DNA from: Nitrospirales bacterium LBB_01
GTDB lineage: Bacteria; Nitrospirota; Thermodesulfovibrionia; Thermodesulfovibrionales; Magnetobacteriaceae
Reading direction: 5' to 3'
Assembly (NCBI GenBank): GCA_004376055.2
Contig: CP049016.1
Location: forward strand, 1,798,001 to 1,862,000
DNA: 64,000 nt
Part shown: positions 26,225 to 35,204 of the stretch, in pieces
Numbering within the stretch: position 1 is the first letter of the stretch
Layout of the letters: the number at the start of each line of letters is the position of its first letter
The notes under the pieces: model-generated
Told to the model about the DNA's origin: nothing
The model's input: the letters and a program-made list of their open reading frames with translations, nothing else
Databases searched by the model: none
Program-made: the position numbers and the translations under genes

Positions 26225-26256
26225 TTGAAATCCAATATGTAAAAATGTGTTATAAT
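26225..26256 (+). promoter_or_regulatory. Candidate promoter downstream of array B
   Basis: TTGAAA (26225-26230) and an extended -10 TGTTATAAT (26248-26256) with a 20-nt spacer, longer than ideal, as is common at activator-dependent promoters. It would transcribe toward the antitoxin-like gene at 26513, leaving a leader of about 250 nt that contains a BIME. Confidence 0.5.
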
Positions 26257-26309
26257 AGGTGAAGGTGGAAATAAAATAATTGCATATGCAGTTAGCTCCG
26301 CAAACAAAA

Positions 26310-26386
26310 ACTGGATTCCTGCCTTCGCAGGAATGACAAAAAAAGAAAGCCCCTCTTGTCATTCCCGCCTACGAGCGGGAATCCAG
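26310..26386. repeat. BIME-like dispersed repeat, copy 2 (T-arm then C-arm)
   Basis: The T-arm hairpin (CCTGC/GCAGG) comes first and the C-arm (CCCGC/GCGGG) second, between ACTGGATTCC and GGAATCCAG. Arm order is reversed relative to copy 1. Confidence 0.88.
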
Positions 26387-26512
26387 CCCTTTTTTCAAAT
26401 TTAAAATACATAGAAACCTACCCCCTTAGAACCATGAAAACCCGCTACCGGAGTTAACTCAATAAGCATTTATGTATATTTATGAGATTAAACACAGAAA
26501 GGAGGCATACAG

Positions 26513-26698
26513 ATGATAAAAACCCAGATAATTGAACAAGACAAACAGCCGGTTGCCGTAATATTGGACTATAAAGAATATCTTAAGTACAAAGAAATTG
26601 AGCAAGACAGAGATGATTATTATTCAGGTGTTGAGACAAAACTAAAAAACAAAAAATGGATTAGCCATAAGGACTTAAAAGCTAAGTTAGGCATATAG
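26513..26698 (+). CDS. Phd/RelB-like antitoxin homologue without a toxin
   Basis: Protein of 61 residues. The start (MIKTQIIEQDKQPVAVILDYKEY) resembles the DNA-binding N-terminus of Phd/RelB/YefM antitoxins; a charged toxin-wrapping tail (KNKKWISHKDLKAKLGI) follows. AGGAGG precedes the ATG. No RelE/Doc-like toxin gene follows; the next gene is on the opposite strand 24 bp away. Either a relic of a toxin-antitoxin pair or an antitoxin used as a repressor. Confidence 0.6.
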   Translation: MIKTQIIEQDKQPVAVILDYKEYLKYKEIEQDRDDYYSGVETKLKNKKWISHKDLKAKLGI

Positions 26699-26709
26699 TT
26701 ATCTACTGC

Positions 26710-26727
26710 AATTACAAAACGATTACA
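26710..26727. promoter_or_regulatory. Heptamer array C at the end of the regulator gene
   Basis: AATTACA-AAAC-GATTACA, with the spacer identical to arrays A and B. It overlaps the stop codon of the BTAD regulator gene. Confidence 0.5.
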
Positions 26728-28969
26728 ACTCAAGCAGTTTTTTCAGTGATGGGGATGGTTCTGTCTGAAGCTCATCTGTGAACAGTCTTACACACTCATT
26801 GTAGGTCTGCACTGCCTTGTTTTTCCTGCCTGTTACCATATAAGTCCTGATTAGTAGCTCGTGGCAAGTCTCGTTATAGGCGTCCCTCATTAGACATCTG
26901 TTTGCATACTCAATAGCCGATCCATAGTCGCGGCTCCTGTAATGATACATGGCTATCCATAGCAGGGCTTTAATTTCAAGGTCGATATATTTTTCTCTTA
27001 ATGGAATTGCCCAGCTAAAGGGGTCTTCTTTCAAAAATTCACAGCCATCGGTTATTTCAAGAGCCGATTTAAACAAAGAATGTGCCGTATCGTTGTCGTT
27101 TTCTTTAGCGGCAGCTTTTGCACTACTTATAAGTTGTTCAAAATTAAAAGCATCAACGTAAGAGCCTTGAGGTATTGTAAGAATATACGAACTGCCTTTT
27201 GTTTCAAGGTACGCCGATTGTGTTTTTTGGGAAATATCAGGCTGCAGGATTTTTCTTATTGTGCCGATACACTGCCTCAAGCTCGCTTTTGCTTTTTCAA
27301 GGGGCACATCTTCAAAAAACGTGTCTATCAGCGAATCTGTGCTTATCTGTTTGTTTGAATGAAAGACCATATAGGCAAAGATATAAATTGCCTTTTTTCT
27401 GTTCCACATTGAAACTGTAATTTTTCTGTCTCCGACAAAGATTTCCATATTTTCAAACATATATATTTTAAGCGGCTGCGCAGTGAGTGTCTCAGCTGAG
27501 ATGCCGGCATCCGCAACATATCCCATATCGGCGTTCACATTAGAAATGTAACTGGATATGTTTAGTGACAGGGGAACGTTGTTTTCCGCTACTGCTTTTT
27601 CTTTAGCTTTAATCATCAAATCAATAGCGCTATTGAAATCTCCCTCAGTGTAGTATGCCCATCCAAGAGCAAAAATAACGATGGCATGGGAGTCAACAAC
27701 TTCGTCGGGGATTTGTTTGATTAATGAGTACATATCAGATAACCCTATAGGAAACAGCGGTTCTGAGTGTGAAAATACATTCTCAAGAGCGCTGACAGTC
27801 AAGTTATAGTCTTTAGCTAAAATTGCATGTTGCAGCGCCTCAGAAAAATTCTGGTTTTTATTATAATATGCAGCCGCCCTCTTATGCAGCTCAGTTATAA
27901 AATTCTCATTATCATCCTCAGTGTGTACAATATTTCTCAAAAAATATAGAAATATACGATGATACTCATACGCTGCCTTATCCTTGCCACATGGGACAAT
28001 CAAATGCTGCACAGTTGATAAGAAATAATCAAATTCAACCTGATTGAATTCAAAAAGAAGATTGTACAGTTGAAAATCAAATTGGTCAACAATAGAGGTT
28101 GCTCTTAAGAACAGCTTTGTTTTAGCATCAAAATTGGAGTAGATTTCATCGTAGATATAATCATATATAACTTTCCCGGGTTTGCTTAAATCTAAAAGCA
28201 GCTCATTTAAATTATCATGCCTTTTTAACATATAAGAATGTGCAATAAAATCAAGAGCCAGGGGCCAACCGTTGCAGTAGCTGGCAACTGTTTCTATATC
28301 CTCTTGCGTTAAATTTATATTATGCAAATCGTTAAAAAACGCTTTAATTTCTTCATTATCAAATCTTAACTCCTCCTCAGATATTTCCAAGACCTCACGA
28401 TAGGCTATAAATTTGCTGAGCCTTAATTCTGTGGTTATCCCTATGGTTAATAAAATAATATGAAGGTTATCCGGGCAGTGTTCTAATAAGTATTTTAATA
28501 CTGCTCTGAATTTATCTGAATTTCCGGTCAAATGATAGCTATCTATAACAACAATTATTCTATCTCTGAACGCAATTATTTCTTCAAATAAGACAGAAAT
28601 TAGTTTCTGCCAATTTCTGGCATTGACCGTTTCGGCGGTTATGCTGACTTTGTCGATGCTCAAATCATATCTAGCCGCTATTGCTAAGACAATATGGAGA
28701 ATAAAATTGAGAAGAACATTATCTCTTTCATCGCAGTTATACCACAGGTAATCATACTGTTCATCATCCAAAAACGACTTAACCTGTACAGACTTGCCAT
28801 ATCCTCCGGTTGCGCATAGCAACGTCATTTTTCTGTTTAGGCCGCTGCTTAATAAGTCAACTATCCGAGACCTAATCATGATTTTGTGTGATATCTTAGG
28901 CGGTAAAAATTTTACCTTTTCAGGGATGAATGGAGATATTGCATCCCCTTTACGCATTTTTCTTGCCAC
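26723..28969 (-). CDS. MalT-like ATPase transcriptional regulator with SARP/BTAD C-terminus
   Basis: Cytoplasmic regulator of about 748 residues. The N-terminal STAND-type ATPase has a Walker A-like TGGYGKSVQ (about 55) and Walker B RIIVVIDSYHL (about 140). A helical repeat region spans roughly 330-470. From about 495 an OmpR/PhoB-type winged helix follows (LKIYMFENMEIFVGD, then YIFAYMVFHSNKQIS and ASLRQCIGTIRKIL), and a BTAD helical domain fills the last 150 residues. GTG 28969 is preferred: GGGGAGAGG lies just before it. The TTG at 29023 has no ribosome site. SARP domains bind direct heptamer repeats, and such repeats lie at its 3' end and 500 bp away. The ligand sensed is unknown. Confidence 0.82.
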   Translation of the reverse strand: MARKMRKGDAISPFIPEKVKFLPPKISHKIMIRSRIVDLLSSGLNRKMTLLCATGGYGKSVQVKSFLDDEQYDYLWYNCDERDNVLLNFILHIVLAIAARYDLSIDKVSITAETVNARNWQKLISVLFEEIIAFRDRIIVVIDSYHLTGNSDKFRAVLKYLLEHCPDNLHIILLTIGITTELRLSKFIAYREVLEISEEELRFDNEEIKAFFNDLHNINLTQEDIETVASYCNGWPLALDFIAHSYMLKRHDNLNELLLDLSKPGKVIYDYIYDEIYSNFDAKTKLFLRATSIVDQFDFQLYNLLFEFNQVEFDYFLSTVQHLIVPCGKDKAAYEYHRIFLYFLRNIVHTEDDNENFITELHKRAAAYYNKNQNFSEALQHAILAKDYNLTVSALENVFSHSEPLFPIGLSDMYSLIKQIPDEVVDSHAIVIFALGWAYYTEGDFNSAIDLMIKAKEKAVAENNVPLSLNISSYISNVNADMGYVADAGISAETLTAQPLKIYMFENMEIFVGDRKITVSMWNRKKAIYIFAYMVFHSNKQISTDSLIDTFFEDVPLEKAKASLRQCIGTIRKILQPDISQKTQSAYLETKGSSYILTIPQGSYVDAFNFEQLISSAKAAAKENDNDTAHSLFKSALEITDGCEFLKEDPFSWAIPLREKYIDLEIKALLWIAMYHYRSRDYGSAIEYANRCLMRDAYNETCHELLIRTYMVTGRKNKAVQTYNECVRLFTDELQTEPSPSLKKLLEL

Positions 28970-29042
28970 ATCCTCTCCCCGGCTTAGAACACCAACATGT
29001 ATCAACAACACTGAATTCCACAAATCCCAAGTCCTGCCATAG

Positions 29043-29070
29043 ACTATACCAAAAAATATATTTTTGTCAA
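29043..29070 (-). promoter_or_regulatory. Promoter of the BTAD regulator gene
   Basis: On the minus strand TTGACA (29070-29065), a 16-nt spacer ending TTGG, and TATAGT (29048-29043), making an extended -10 (TGGTATAGT). A transcript start near 29036 leaves a 67-nt leader to GTG 28969. Confidence 0.65.
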
Positions 29071-29126
29071 TATGCCGAATTGCAAAAAAAATATTTTGCT
29101 TATTCCCTTAGATCCGCAAAGAAAAA

Positions 29127-29263
29127 ACTGGATTCCTGCCTTCGCAGGAATGACAAGAAAAAAAGGAATGACAAGAAAAAAAGGAATGACATACTCTGAA
29201 TGGTATTCCTCTGTAAAATCGCTCCCCTCCTTTGTCATTCCCGCCCACGAGCGGGAATCCAGT
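29127..29263. repeat. BIME-like dispersed repeat, copy 3, with internal duplication
   Basis: T-arm on the left and C-arm (CCCGCCCACGAGCGGG) on the right, between ACTGGATTCC and GGAATCCAGT. The inner end of the left arm, GGAATGACAAGAAAAAAA, is repeated in tandem, so the middle is longer than in other copies. Confidence 0.85.
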
Positions 29264-29439
29264 CCTTTTTTATGTATCTTTAGCTGACATAAAACTATGT
29301 ACCTGATAAGTACATAAACAAAAAAAATATTTTAATGCTCTATACCTTATTTAAGCTATATCTGCTATAATAGGCTGTTTGGTTAACAAAAAACATTATT
29401 GTTCTTAGCTGAAAACATTATGAAAGGATTATACCTTAG

Positions 29440-30507
29440 ATGAAAGCGCTAATATTAAGCGGCGGACAGGGAACAAGGCTGCGTCCCCTTACTCACACCA
29501 TTGCCAAGCAGCTTGTGCCTGTAGCAGGAAAACCGATACTGTGGTATGTGTTAAACCATATTGCCGAGGCTAAAATTAAAGATACCGGTGTTATCATCTC
29601 TCCTGAGACAGGCCAACATGTTAAAGATTATATAGCCGATGGCGCTCAGTGGGGACTGAGACCCAAATTCATTGTGCAGAAAAAACCGGAGGGACTTGCT
29701 CATGCCGTTCTAACAGCACGAAGTTTTCTTAAAAACGATGATTTTGTGATGTATCTCGGTGATAACCTCCTTAGCGAGGGAGTAAGGGGCGCTATAGAGC
29801 GGTTTAAAAAGAAAAAATCCGAAGCGCTGATATTTCTTAAACGAGTGGATGACCCTAAACGTTTTGGCGTTGCCCGACTTGACGCTGACGGCAAGGTTGT
29901 GGAATTAATTGAAAAACCTGAAAATCCGCCGTCAAATTTTGCCCTTGTCGGAGTTTACATCTTTACCAATAAAATATTTGATGCAATAGCGCGGATAAAA
30001 CCCTCAAAGCGCGGTGAGCTGGAAATTACGGATGCAATTCAGGAGTTAATAAACATGGGACATCCTGTGGATAGCCAGATACTGGATGGCTGGTGGCTGG
30101 ATACCGGGAAAAAGGACGATCTCCTTGAGGCCAACACCATTGTGCTCGATGAGTACGTAAAGTGTGATATTGCAGGTGAGGTGGATAAATTTAGCCGGAT
30201 AGTAGGCAGGGTCACTATAGAGGCGGGTACAGTTGTTATAAACAGCCACATGCGGGGGCCAATTAAAATAGGGAAAAACGCAAGAATTGAAAATTCCTTT
30301 ATAGGCCCGCACACAAGCATAGGCGACGGCGCAGCTATCAAAGACTCAGCCATTGAGCACTCTGTCATACTCAGCGATTCGGTAATTGAGGGCATAGAGC
30401 GTCTTGAGGATAGTCTCATAGGGCGTAATGCACGGGTTGTTAAAAATACGCATCGTCATAAGGCGCTAAGGCTTATGATCAGTGACGACACAGTTGTGGA
30501 GGTTTAA
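29440..30507 (+). CDS. rmlA: Glucose-1-phosphate thymidylyltransferase, long form
   Basis: Makes dTDP-glucose from glucose-1-phosphate and dTTP. The N-terminal nucleotidyltransferase has LSGGQGTRLRPLTHTIAKQL (residues 6-25) with the catalytic Lys region PVAGKPIL, and MYLGDNLL near 110. At 355 residues it is the long form: from about 245 a left-handed beta-helix of hexapeptide repeats follows (AIKDSAIEHSVILSDSVI). The next gene starts directly after its stop. First gene of the dTDP-rhamnose cluster. Confidence 0.9.
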   Translation: MKALILSGGQGTRLRPLTHTIAKQLVPVAGKPILWYVLNHIAEAKIKDTGVIISPETGQHVKDYIADGAQWGLRPKFIVQKKPEGLAHAVLTARSFLKNDDFVMYLGDNLLSEGVRGAIERFKKKKSEALIFLKRVDDPKRFGVARLDADGKVVELIEKPENPPSNFALVGVYIFTNKIFDAIARIKPSKRGELEITDAIQELINMGHPVDSQILDGWWLDTGKKDDLLEANTIVLDEYVKCDIAGEVDKFSRIVGRVTIEAGTVVINSHMRGPIKIGKNARIENSFIGPHTSIGDGAAIKDSAIEHSVILSDSVIEGIERLEDSLIGRNARVVKNTHRHKALRLMISDDTVVEV

Positions 30508-30975
30508 GTGGAAATATACAAAGAAGGTAATATAGAAGGGGTTACAATAAAGGAGTTACGGTTTTTTAACGATGCACGTGGTTGGCTTGCCGAGCTATAC
30601 AGAACGGATGAGCTGCCGGATGGTTTAACGCCCGTGATGTCTTATGTTTCAATGACTAAACCGGGTGTTGCAAGAGGTCCTCACGAGCACGTTGATCAGA
30701 CAGATATTTTTATATTTCTGACTAATTTCACTCTCTATCTGTGGGACAGAAGGGAAAACTCCCCGACTTATAAAAATAGGATTGTACTAAGAGATTCAAA
30801 AAATAAAATAGTAACCGTGCCGCCGGGAGTTGTACATGCTTACAAAAACGCTGACAATGTGGACGGTATGGTCATAAACCTCCCCGACAGATTGTATGCC
30901 GGAAAGGGCAAGAAGGAACCTGTAGATGAAATCCGTTGGGAGGACACTGATGACAGCCCATACAAACTTGATTAA
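30508..30975 (+). CDS. rmlC: dTDP-4-dehydrorhamnose 3,5-epimerase-like cupin
   Basis: Cupin of 155 residues. VTIKELRFFNDARGWLAELYR resembles the RmlC N-terminus. The usual RGLHYQ motif is replaced by RGPHEHVDQTD, and VVHAYKN retains the second active-site His region. It is shorter than typical RmlC (about 180), so it belongs to a divergent branch, but its place between rmlA and rmlB supports the epimerase role. GTG start directly after the rmlA stop. Confidence 0.75.
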   Translation: MEIYKEGNIEGVTIKELRFFNDARGWLAELYRTDELPDGLTPVMSYVSMTKPGVARGPHEHVDQTDIFIFLTNFTLYLWDRRENSPTYKNRIVLRDSKNKIVTVPPGVVHAYKNADNVDGMVINLPDRLYAGKGKKEPVDEIRWEDTDDSPYKLD

Positions 30976-30987
30976 GGGGGCACTGTA

Positions 30988-31986
30988 ATGAAAATTCTCG
31001 TAACAGGGGGCTGTGGTTTTATTGGCTCTAATTTTATCAGGCATATCCTTACAAAATATCCTGACTATGAGATTATAAACCTTGATGCAATGACTTACGC
31101 TGGAAACATGGATAACCTAAAAGACCTTGATACAAAGCGGCTTCGTACCGTTATCGGCTCAATCGTCAATTCAAACATTGTAAGCTCAATAATCAAAGAG
31201 GTTGATGCCGTAGTTAACTTTGCTGCCGAAAGCCATGTCGATCGCTCCATAGAAAATGCAAAGCCGTTTCTTGAAACAAATATCATAGGGCTTCAGACGC
31301 TTCTTGACTTAGCGATGAAGTCTTCAAATATCAAACGCTTTGTGCATCTGTCAACCGATGAGGTCTATGGCAGTCTTGAGACAGATGAGGGTAAGTTTAC
31401 CGAAACCACCCCGCTTGACCCGCGCTCCCCATACTCGGCATCTAAGGCGGCAGGAGATTTGCTCCTCAACTCATATAATAAAACCTACGGCTATACTGCT
31501 ATTATGGTTAGACCCTCAAACAACTACGGGCCACGACAGTTTCCTGAAAAACTTATTCCGCTTATGATTACTAACCTGATGGAGGGCGCTCCGGTTCCGG
31601 TCTATGGAGAAGGAGCAAACGTCAGAGACTGGCTGTTTGTCCTTGATAACTGCGAGGCAATTGACACCATACTTCATAAGGGTGTTGACGGCGAGGTCTA
31701 TAATGTAGGTGGTGACTGTGAGCGTAAAAACATAGACATTGTAAGAACGGCACTTAAAGTGATGGGTAAGGACGACTCTCACATAAAATACGTAAAGGAC
31801 AGACCCGGACATGACTTTAGATATGCACTGGATAACACAAAGATTACGCGTGAGCTTGGATGGAAACCAACAGTGAAAATAGAAGAGGGCATTGTAAAAA
31901 CTATAGAGTGGTACAGAGAGAATCAGTGGTGGTGGCAGCCGCTAAAGAGCCGTCTTAAGGCGGAAAGCGGAGGATTTTGGAAATGA
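30988..31986 (+). CDS. rmlB: dTDP-glucose 4,6-dehydratase
   Basis: Extended SDR enzyme of 332 residues that removes water from dTDP-glucose using bound NAD. It has GGCGFIGSNF at residues 7-16, ESHVDRSI near 84, the catalytic STDEVYG (about 116-122) and the YSASKAAGD motif (about 149). AAGGGGG precedes the ATG. rmlD overlaps its stop by 4 bp. Confidence 0.95.
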   Translation: MKILVTGGCGFIGSNFIRHILTKYPDYEIINLDAMTYAGNMDNLKDLDTKRLRTVIGSIVNSNIVSSIIKEVDAVVNFAAESHVDRSIENAKPFLETNIIGLQTLLDLAMKSSNIKRFVHLSTDEVYGSLETDEGKFTETTPLDPRSPYSASKAAGDLLLNSYNKTYGYTAIMVRPSNNYGPRQFPEKLIPLMITNLMEGAPVPVYGEGANVRDWLFVLDNCEAIDTILHKGVDGEVYNVGGDCERKNIDIVRTALKVMGKDDSHIKYVKDRPGHDFRYALDNTKITRELGWKPTVKIEEGIVKTIEWYRENQWWWQPLKSRLKAESGGFWK

Positions 31987-32849
31987 ACATAATGGTTGTA
32001 GGCGCAGGCGGTATGCTTTCAAGCGATCTCGTGCCATACTTAAATGAAAGCGGTCACACCTGCACTGGATTTACCATTGATGAGCTTGACATCATTCAGA
32101 TTGAAGCCATACGTGACTCTGTTGATAAACTTAAACCAGACGTTGTAGTTAATTGCGCCGCATATACAAATGTTGATAAGGCTGAGACTGAGCGTGACGT
32201 TGCTATGATAATCAATGCGCTTGGAGTCCAAAACCTGTGTATCGTGTGTAATGAAAAAGACATTCCCCTTTGTCACATAAGCACGGATTATGTGTTTGGC
32301 GGCCCTGGCTGCCCAACAGAGAATATCCCCTACACTCCCTTTGATGACACGTCGCCGGTTGACCACTATGGATTTACAAAACTTGCCGGTGAAAAGTACG
32401 TAACGTGGCTAATGGATAAGTTTTACATTATAAGAACCAGTTGGCTTTATGGAAAATATGGCAACAATTTTGTTAAGACAATGCTGAGGCTCTCTCGTCA
32501 AAAGAGTGAACTCACAGTTGTGGCTGACCAAATTGGCTCCCCCACATGGACGATAAGTCTTTCAGAGGGAATAAGATGTGCGATAGTGAGCGGCAAATAC
32601 GGCATATATCACGTAACAGACAAGACAGACGGAGGAATCAGCTGGCATCGTTTTGCTGAAGAGATACTAAAACTCAGAGGGATAAGCACTCCGGTCAGAG
32701 CGATAACAACCGCAGAGTTTCCAACGCCTGCCAAAAGACCTGCCTATTCAGTCCTTGACATTAGCCAGAGTGTGCTTTGTACCGGATTTAAACCCGTTAG
32801 GTGGGAGTTGGCACTGGAGAATTATTTGAAAATAGATGCGGATGCCTAA
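31983..32849 (+). CDS. rmlD: dTDP-4-dehydrorhamnose reductase
   Basis: SDR of 288 residues that reduces the 4-keto group to give dTDP-L-rhamnose. VVGAGGMLSSDLVPYL at the N-terminus, VVNCAAYTNVDKAE near 60, STDYVFGG near 100 and the YGFTKLAGEKYV active site near 125. ATG 31983 overlaps the rmlB stop (ATGA), with GGAGG 10 nt ahead. The set rmlA-C-B-D is complete. Confidence 0.93.
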   Translation: MNIMVVGAGGMLSSDLVPYLNESGHTCTGFTIDELDIIQIEAIRDSVDKLKPDVVVNCAAYTNVDKAETERDVAMIINALGVQNLCIVCNEKDIPLCHISTDYVFGGPGCPTENIPYTPFDDTSPVDHYGFTKLAGEKYVTWLMDKFYIIRTSWLYGKYGNNFVKTMLRLSRQKSELTVVADQIGSPTWTISLSEGIRCAIVSGKYGIYHVTDKTDGGISWHRFAEEILKLRGISTPVRAITTAEFPTPAKRPAYSVLDISQSVLCTGFKPVRWELALENYLKIDADA

Positions 32850-32940
32850 ACTAAGGAATGTCAAATTGCCTGTACTATTTTTTTAGAAAGAAAATATTGA
32901 TAGCAAATATAATACACATTGCCATTCCTTTTCATTTTTT

Positions 32941-33020
32941 GTCATTCCTGCGAAAGCAGGAATCCAGTTCTCGTAAAAATATTTTAAAAGACTGGATTCC
33001 CGATCGGGGTCGGGAATGAC
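32941..33020. repeat. BIME-like dispersed repeat, copy 4 (divergent arrangement)
   Basis: Here the two arms point outward: GTCATTCCTGC...GCAGGAATCCAGT, then ACTGGATTCCCG...CGGGAATGAC. The order is inside-out relative to the other copies, and the C-arm stem is altered (CCCGATCGGGGTCGGG). It lies between rmlD and glf. Confidence 0.85.
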
Positions 33021-33076
33021 AAAAAAAAACTTAAAAAAACAAATGGTTAAATTGACTTTCTTAGGGAGAGTAACTT

Positions 33077-34174
33077 TTGCCAGAAAAATATGATTTTCTT
33101 ATAGTGGGCGCAGGGTTTGCTGGAGCTGTGAGCGCTGAAAGGCTTGCCTCTCAACTTAACAAAAAAGTCCTGCTTGTTGAAAAACGCAATCACATTGGTG
33201 GGAATTCCTATGATTATTACGATGATGCCGGAATTTTGGTGCATAAGTACGGAGCACACTGCTTTCACACAAACTATGACGACGTGTGGGACTATGTAAG
33301 AAACTTTGGAGAGTTCAACAACTACGTCCACAGGGTGCGCACTTACGTTGACGGAAAAAAGCTGCCAATTCCAATAAATCTTACAACTGTAAACTCATTG
33401 TTGGATAAGAACTTTTCTGAGGCTGAATTGAAAGAGTATTTTGAATCTGTAAGGGTCAAGTTACCAAAGATAAGTAACTCACGCGATGTTGTCGTATCGG
33501 TTGTAGGTGAGTATTTTTACGAAAAGTTTTTTAAAAACTATACGTTTAAACAGTGGGGGGTGTACCCCGATGAACTCTCGCCAGAGGTGACAAGCCGAAT
33601 ACCTATCCGCTATGACACCAATGACAGATACTTTGGCGATAAACATCAGGGAATGCCCAAAGAGGGATTCTCTAAACTGTTTGAACGGATTCTTGACCAT
33701 AGAAACATTACACTGGCAACAGACACCGATTATAAGGATGTTTTAGAGAGCGTGAAATTTGACAGGATTATCTACACCGGGCCTGTGGATTATTTTTTTG
33801 ACAATATTTACGGCAAACTTCCTTACCGAAGCCAAAGCTTTGAGTTTGAAACACATGACACGGAGTATTTTCAGGAGGTGGCAGTGGTAAACTATCCCAA
33901 TGACCACAGATACACAAAGATAACTGAAAGTAAGCACTTTACATACCAGAAACATTCGCAAACTACAATAGTGAAAGAGTACCCTGAGGCTCTGGGCGAG
34001 CCCTACTATCCGATGCCTATGGAAAGCGCAAAAAAGCAATATGAACTCTACGCAAAAGAAGCAGAGAAATTAAAAACCGTGTATTTTGCAGGACGACTTG
34101 CACAGTACCGATACTACAATATGGATCAAGCGATAAAGTGTGCGCTTGATCTCATAGGAACAATGGGAGACTAA
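33077..34174 (+). CDS. glf: UDP-galactopyranose mutase
   Basis: FAD enzyme of 365 residues interconverting UDP-galactopyranose and UDP-galactofuranose, a precursor of surface glycans. LIVGAGFAGAVSAERLA binds FAD, then KRNHIGGNSYDY, the substrate loop KYGAHCFHTN, FKNYTFKQWG and the C-terminal GRLAQYRYYNMDQAI. Start is TTG with AGGGAG ahead of it. The epimerase gene follows after 2 bp. Confidence 0.93.
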   Translation: MPEKYDFLIVGAGFAGAVSAERLASQLNKKVLLVEKRNHIGGNSYDYYDDAGILVHKYGAHCFHTNYDDVWDYVRNFGEFNNYVHRVRTYVDGKKLPIPINLTTVNSLLDKNFSEAELKEYFESVRVKLPKISNSRDVVVSVVGEYFYEKFFKNYTFKQWGVYPDELSPEVTSRIPIRYDTNDRYFGDKHQGMPKEGFSKLFERILDHRNITLATDTDYKDVLESVKFDRIIYTGPVDYFFDNIYGKLPYRSQSFEFETHDTEYFQEVAVVNYPNDHRYTKITESKHFTYQKHSQTTIVKEYPEALGEPYYPMPMESAKKQYELYAKEAEKLKTVYFAGRLAQYRYYNMDQAIKCALDLIGTMGD

Positions 34175-34176
34175 AA

Positions 34177-35145
34177 ATGAAAATACTTGTAACGGGCGGC
34201 GCAGGTTTCATAGGTTCAAACGTAGTTGATGGGTACATTAACGAAGGTCATGAAGTTGTAATTATAGATAATTTAAGCACCGGAAAGATGGAAAATGTAA
34301 ACAAGAAAGCAAAATTTTATCTGATGGATTTATGCTCCAAAGAGTGTTCAAAAGTCTTTGAGATAGAGCGCCCTGATGTAGTAAATCATCATGGGGCACA
34401 GATTTCCGTGCCTGCCTCTGTAGATAATCCAATGTTTGACGCCAACATAAATATTTTAGGATTTTTGAATATTATGCAGCTATCTGTAAAGTTTGGCGTA
34501 AAGAAGTTCATTTTTATATCCTCAGGCGGTGCGGTTTATGGTGAGGCAGGAGACACGCCTGCTTCTGAGAGTGCTCCCACAACTCCTCTTTCACCCTACG
34601 CTATAACCAAACTGTCAGCCGAATACTATCTGAATTTTTATCGTCACCAATACGGGCTTAATTACACGGTTTTAAGATATGCCAATGTGTTTGGACAAAG
34701 ACAAACCCCTTATGCTGAGGCCGGAGTTGTCGCTATTTTTATGGAAAAACTTATAGCTGGGATAGTTCCAGTGATTTATAGTTTTCCTGATGAACCTGAT
34801 GGTATGATACGAGACTATTGTTATGTTAAAGACGTGGTGAGGGCAAACTTAATGGCACTAACTGAGGGCGCAGGGCATGTGATAAACATCGGCACCTCAG
34901 TAGAAACTACAACCGGAGAACTTTACAGAACCATACTTGAGTGTGCAAGAGAAAAGGGATTTGCAAAAGAGGACAAATTCAGTGTGCCTACAAAGGGGCC
35001 GGCTCGCCCCGGTGATTTAAGAAAAAGCACAATGGACATATCTAAGGCTGAGTCGGTGCTCAGCTTGAAACCACTGTACTCTTTAAAATCTGGACTTTCC
35101 GAGACGTTTGATTTCTATATGGGAAAACAGTATCCAAAATTATAG
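34177..35145 (+). CDS. NAD-dependent nucleotide-sugar epimerase (GalE-like)
   Basis: Extended SDR of 322 residues. GGAGFIGSNVVDGY binds NAD; IDNLSTGKMENV, ISSGGAVYGEAG and the YAITKLSAEYYL catalytic motif (near 146) follow. It probably makes UDP-galactose for the neighbouring Glf by 4-epimerisation; an epimerase of another UDP-sugar is possible. It starts 2 bp after glf and ends the sugar-nucleotide run. Confidence 0.85.
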   Translation: MKILVTGGAGFIGSNVVDGYINEGHEVVIIDNLSTGKMENVNKKAKFYLMDLCSKECSKVFEIERPDVVNHHGAQISVPASVDNPMFDANINILGFLNIMQLSVKFGVKKFIFISSGGAVYGEAGDTPASESAPTTPLSPYAITKLSAEYYLNFYRHQYGLNYTVLRYANVFGQRQTPYAEAGVVAIFMEKLIAGIVPVIYSFPDEPDGMIRDYCYVKDVVRANLMALTEGAGHVINIGTSVETTTGELYRTILECAREKGFAKEDKFSVPTKGPARPGDLRKSTMDISKAESVLSLKPLYSLKSGLSETFDFYMGKQYPKL

Positions 35146-35169
35146 AAGGACTTTAAGTTTTCCCAGTTA

Positions 35170-35199
35170 TTGACAAGACCGTTCGTTTGACGCTATATT
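35170..35199 (+). promoter_or_regulatory. Sigma-70-type promoter of the Uma2 gene
   Basis: TTGACA (35170-35175), an 18-nt spacer and TATATT (35194-35199). The -10 ends 5 nt before ATG 35205, so the transcript would start at or within the start codon. Confidence 0.6.
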
Positions 35200-35204
35200 A
35201 TTTC

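Larger units (their letters stand above)
26050..26512. other. Divergent intergenic region with operator arrays and a BIME
   Basis: No gene is supported here. It contains two GATTACA arrays (26131-26148, 26185-26213), a plus-strand promoter-like pair at 26225-26256, a BIME-like repeat (26310-26386) and a possible minus-strand -10 (TATAAA, 26082-26077). Confidence 0.6.
28970..29439. other. Intergenic region between the regulator and rmlA
   Basis: Without a supported gene. It contains the minus-strand promoter (29070-29043) and a BIME-like repeat (29127-29263). The last 175 bp are AT-rich and probably carry the rmlA promoter, which I cannot place. Confidence 0.5.

Noticed and set aside
29044-29287. 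Small open frames in the rmlA upstream region
   Set aside because: They read through the BIME-like repeat and have no ribosome sites.
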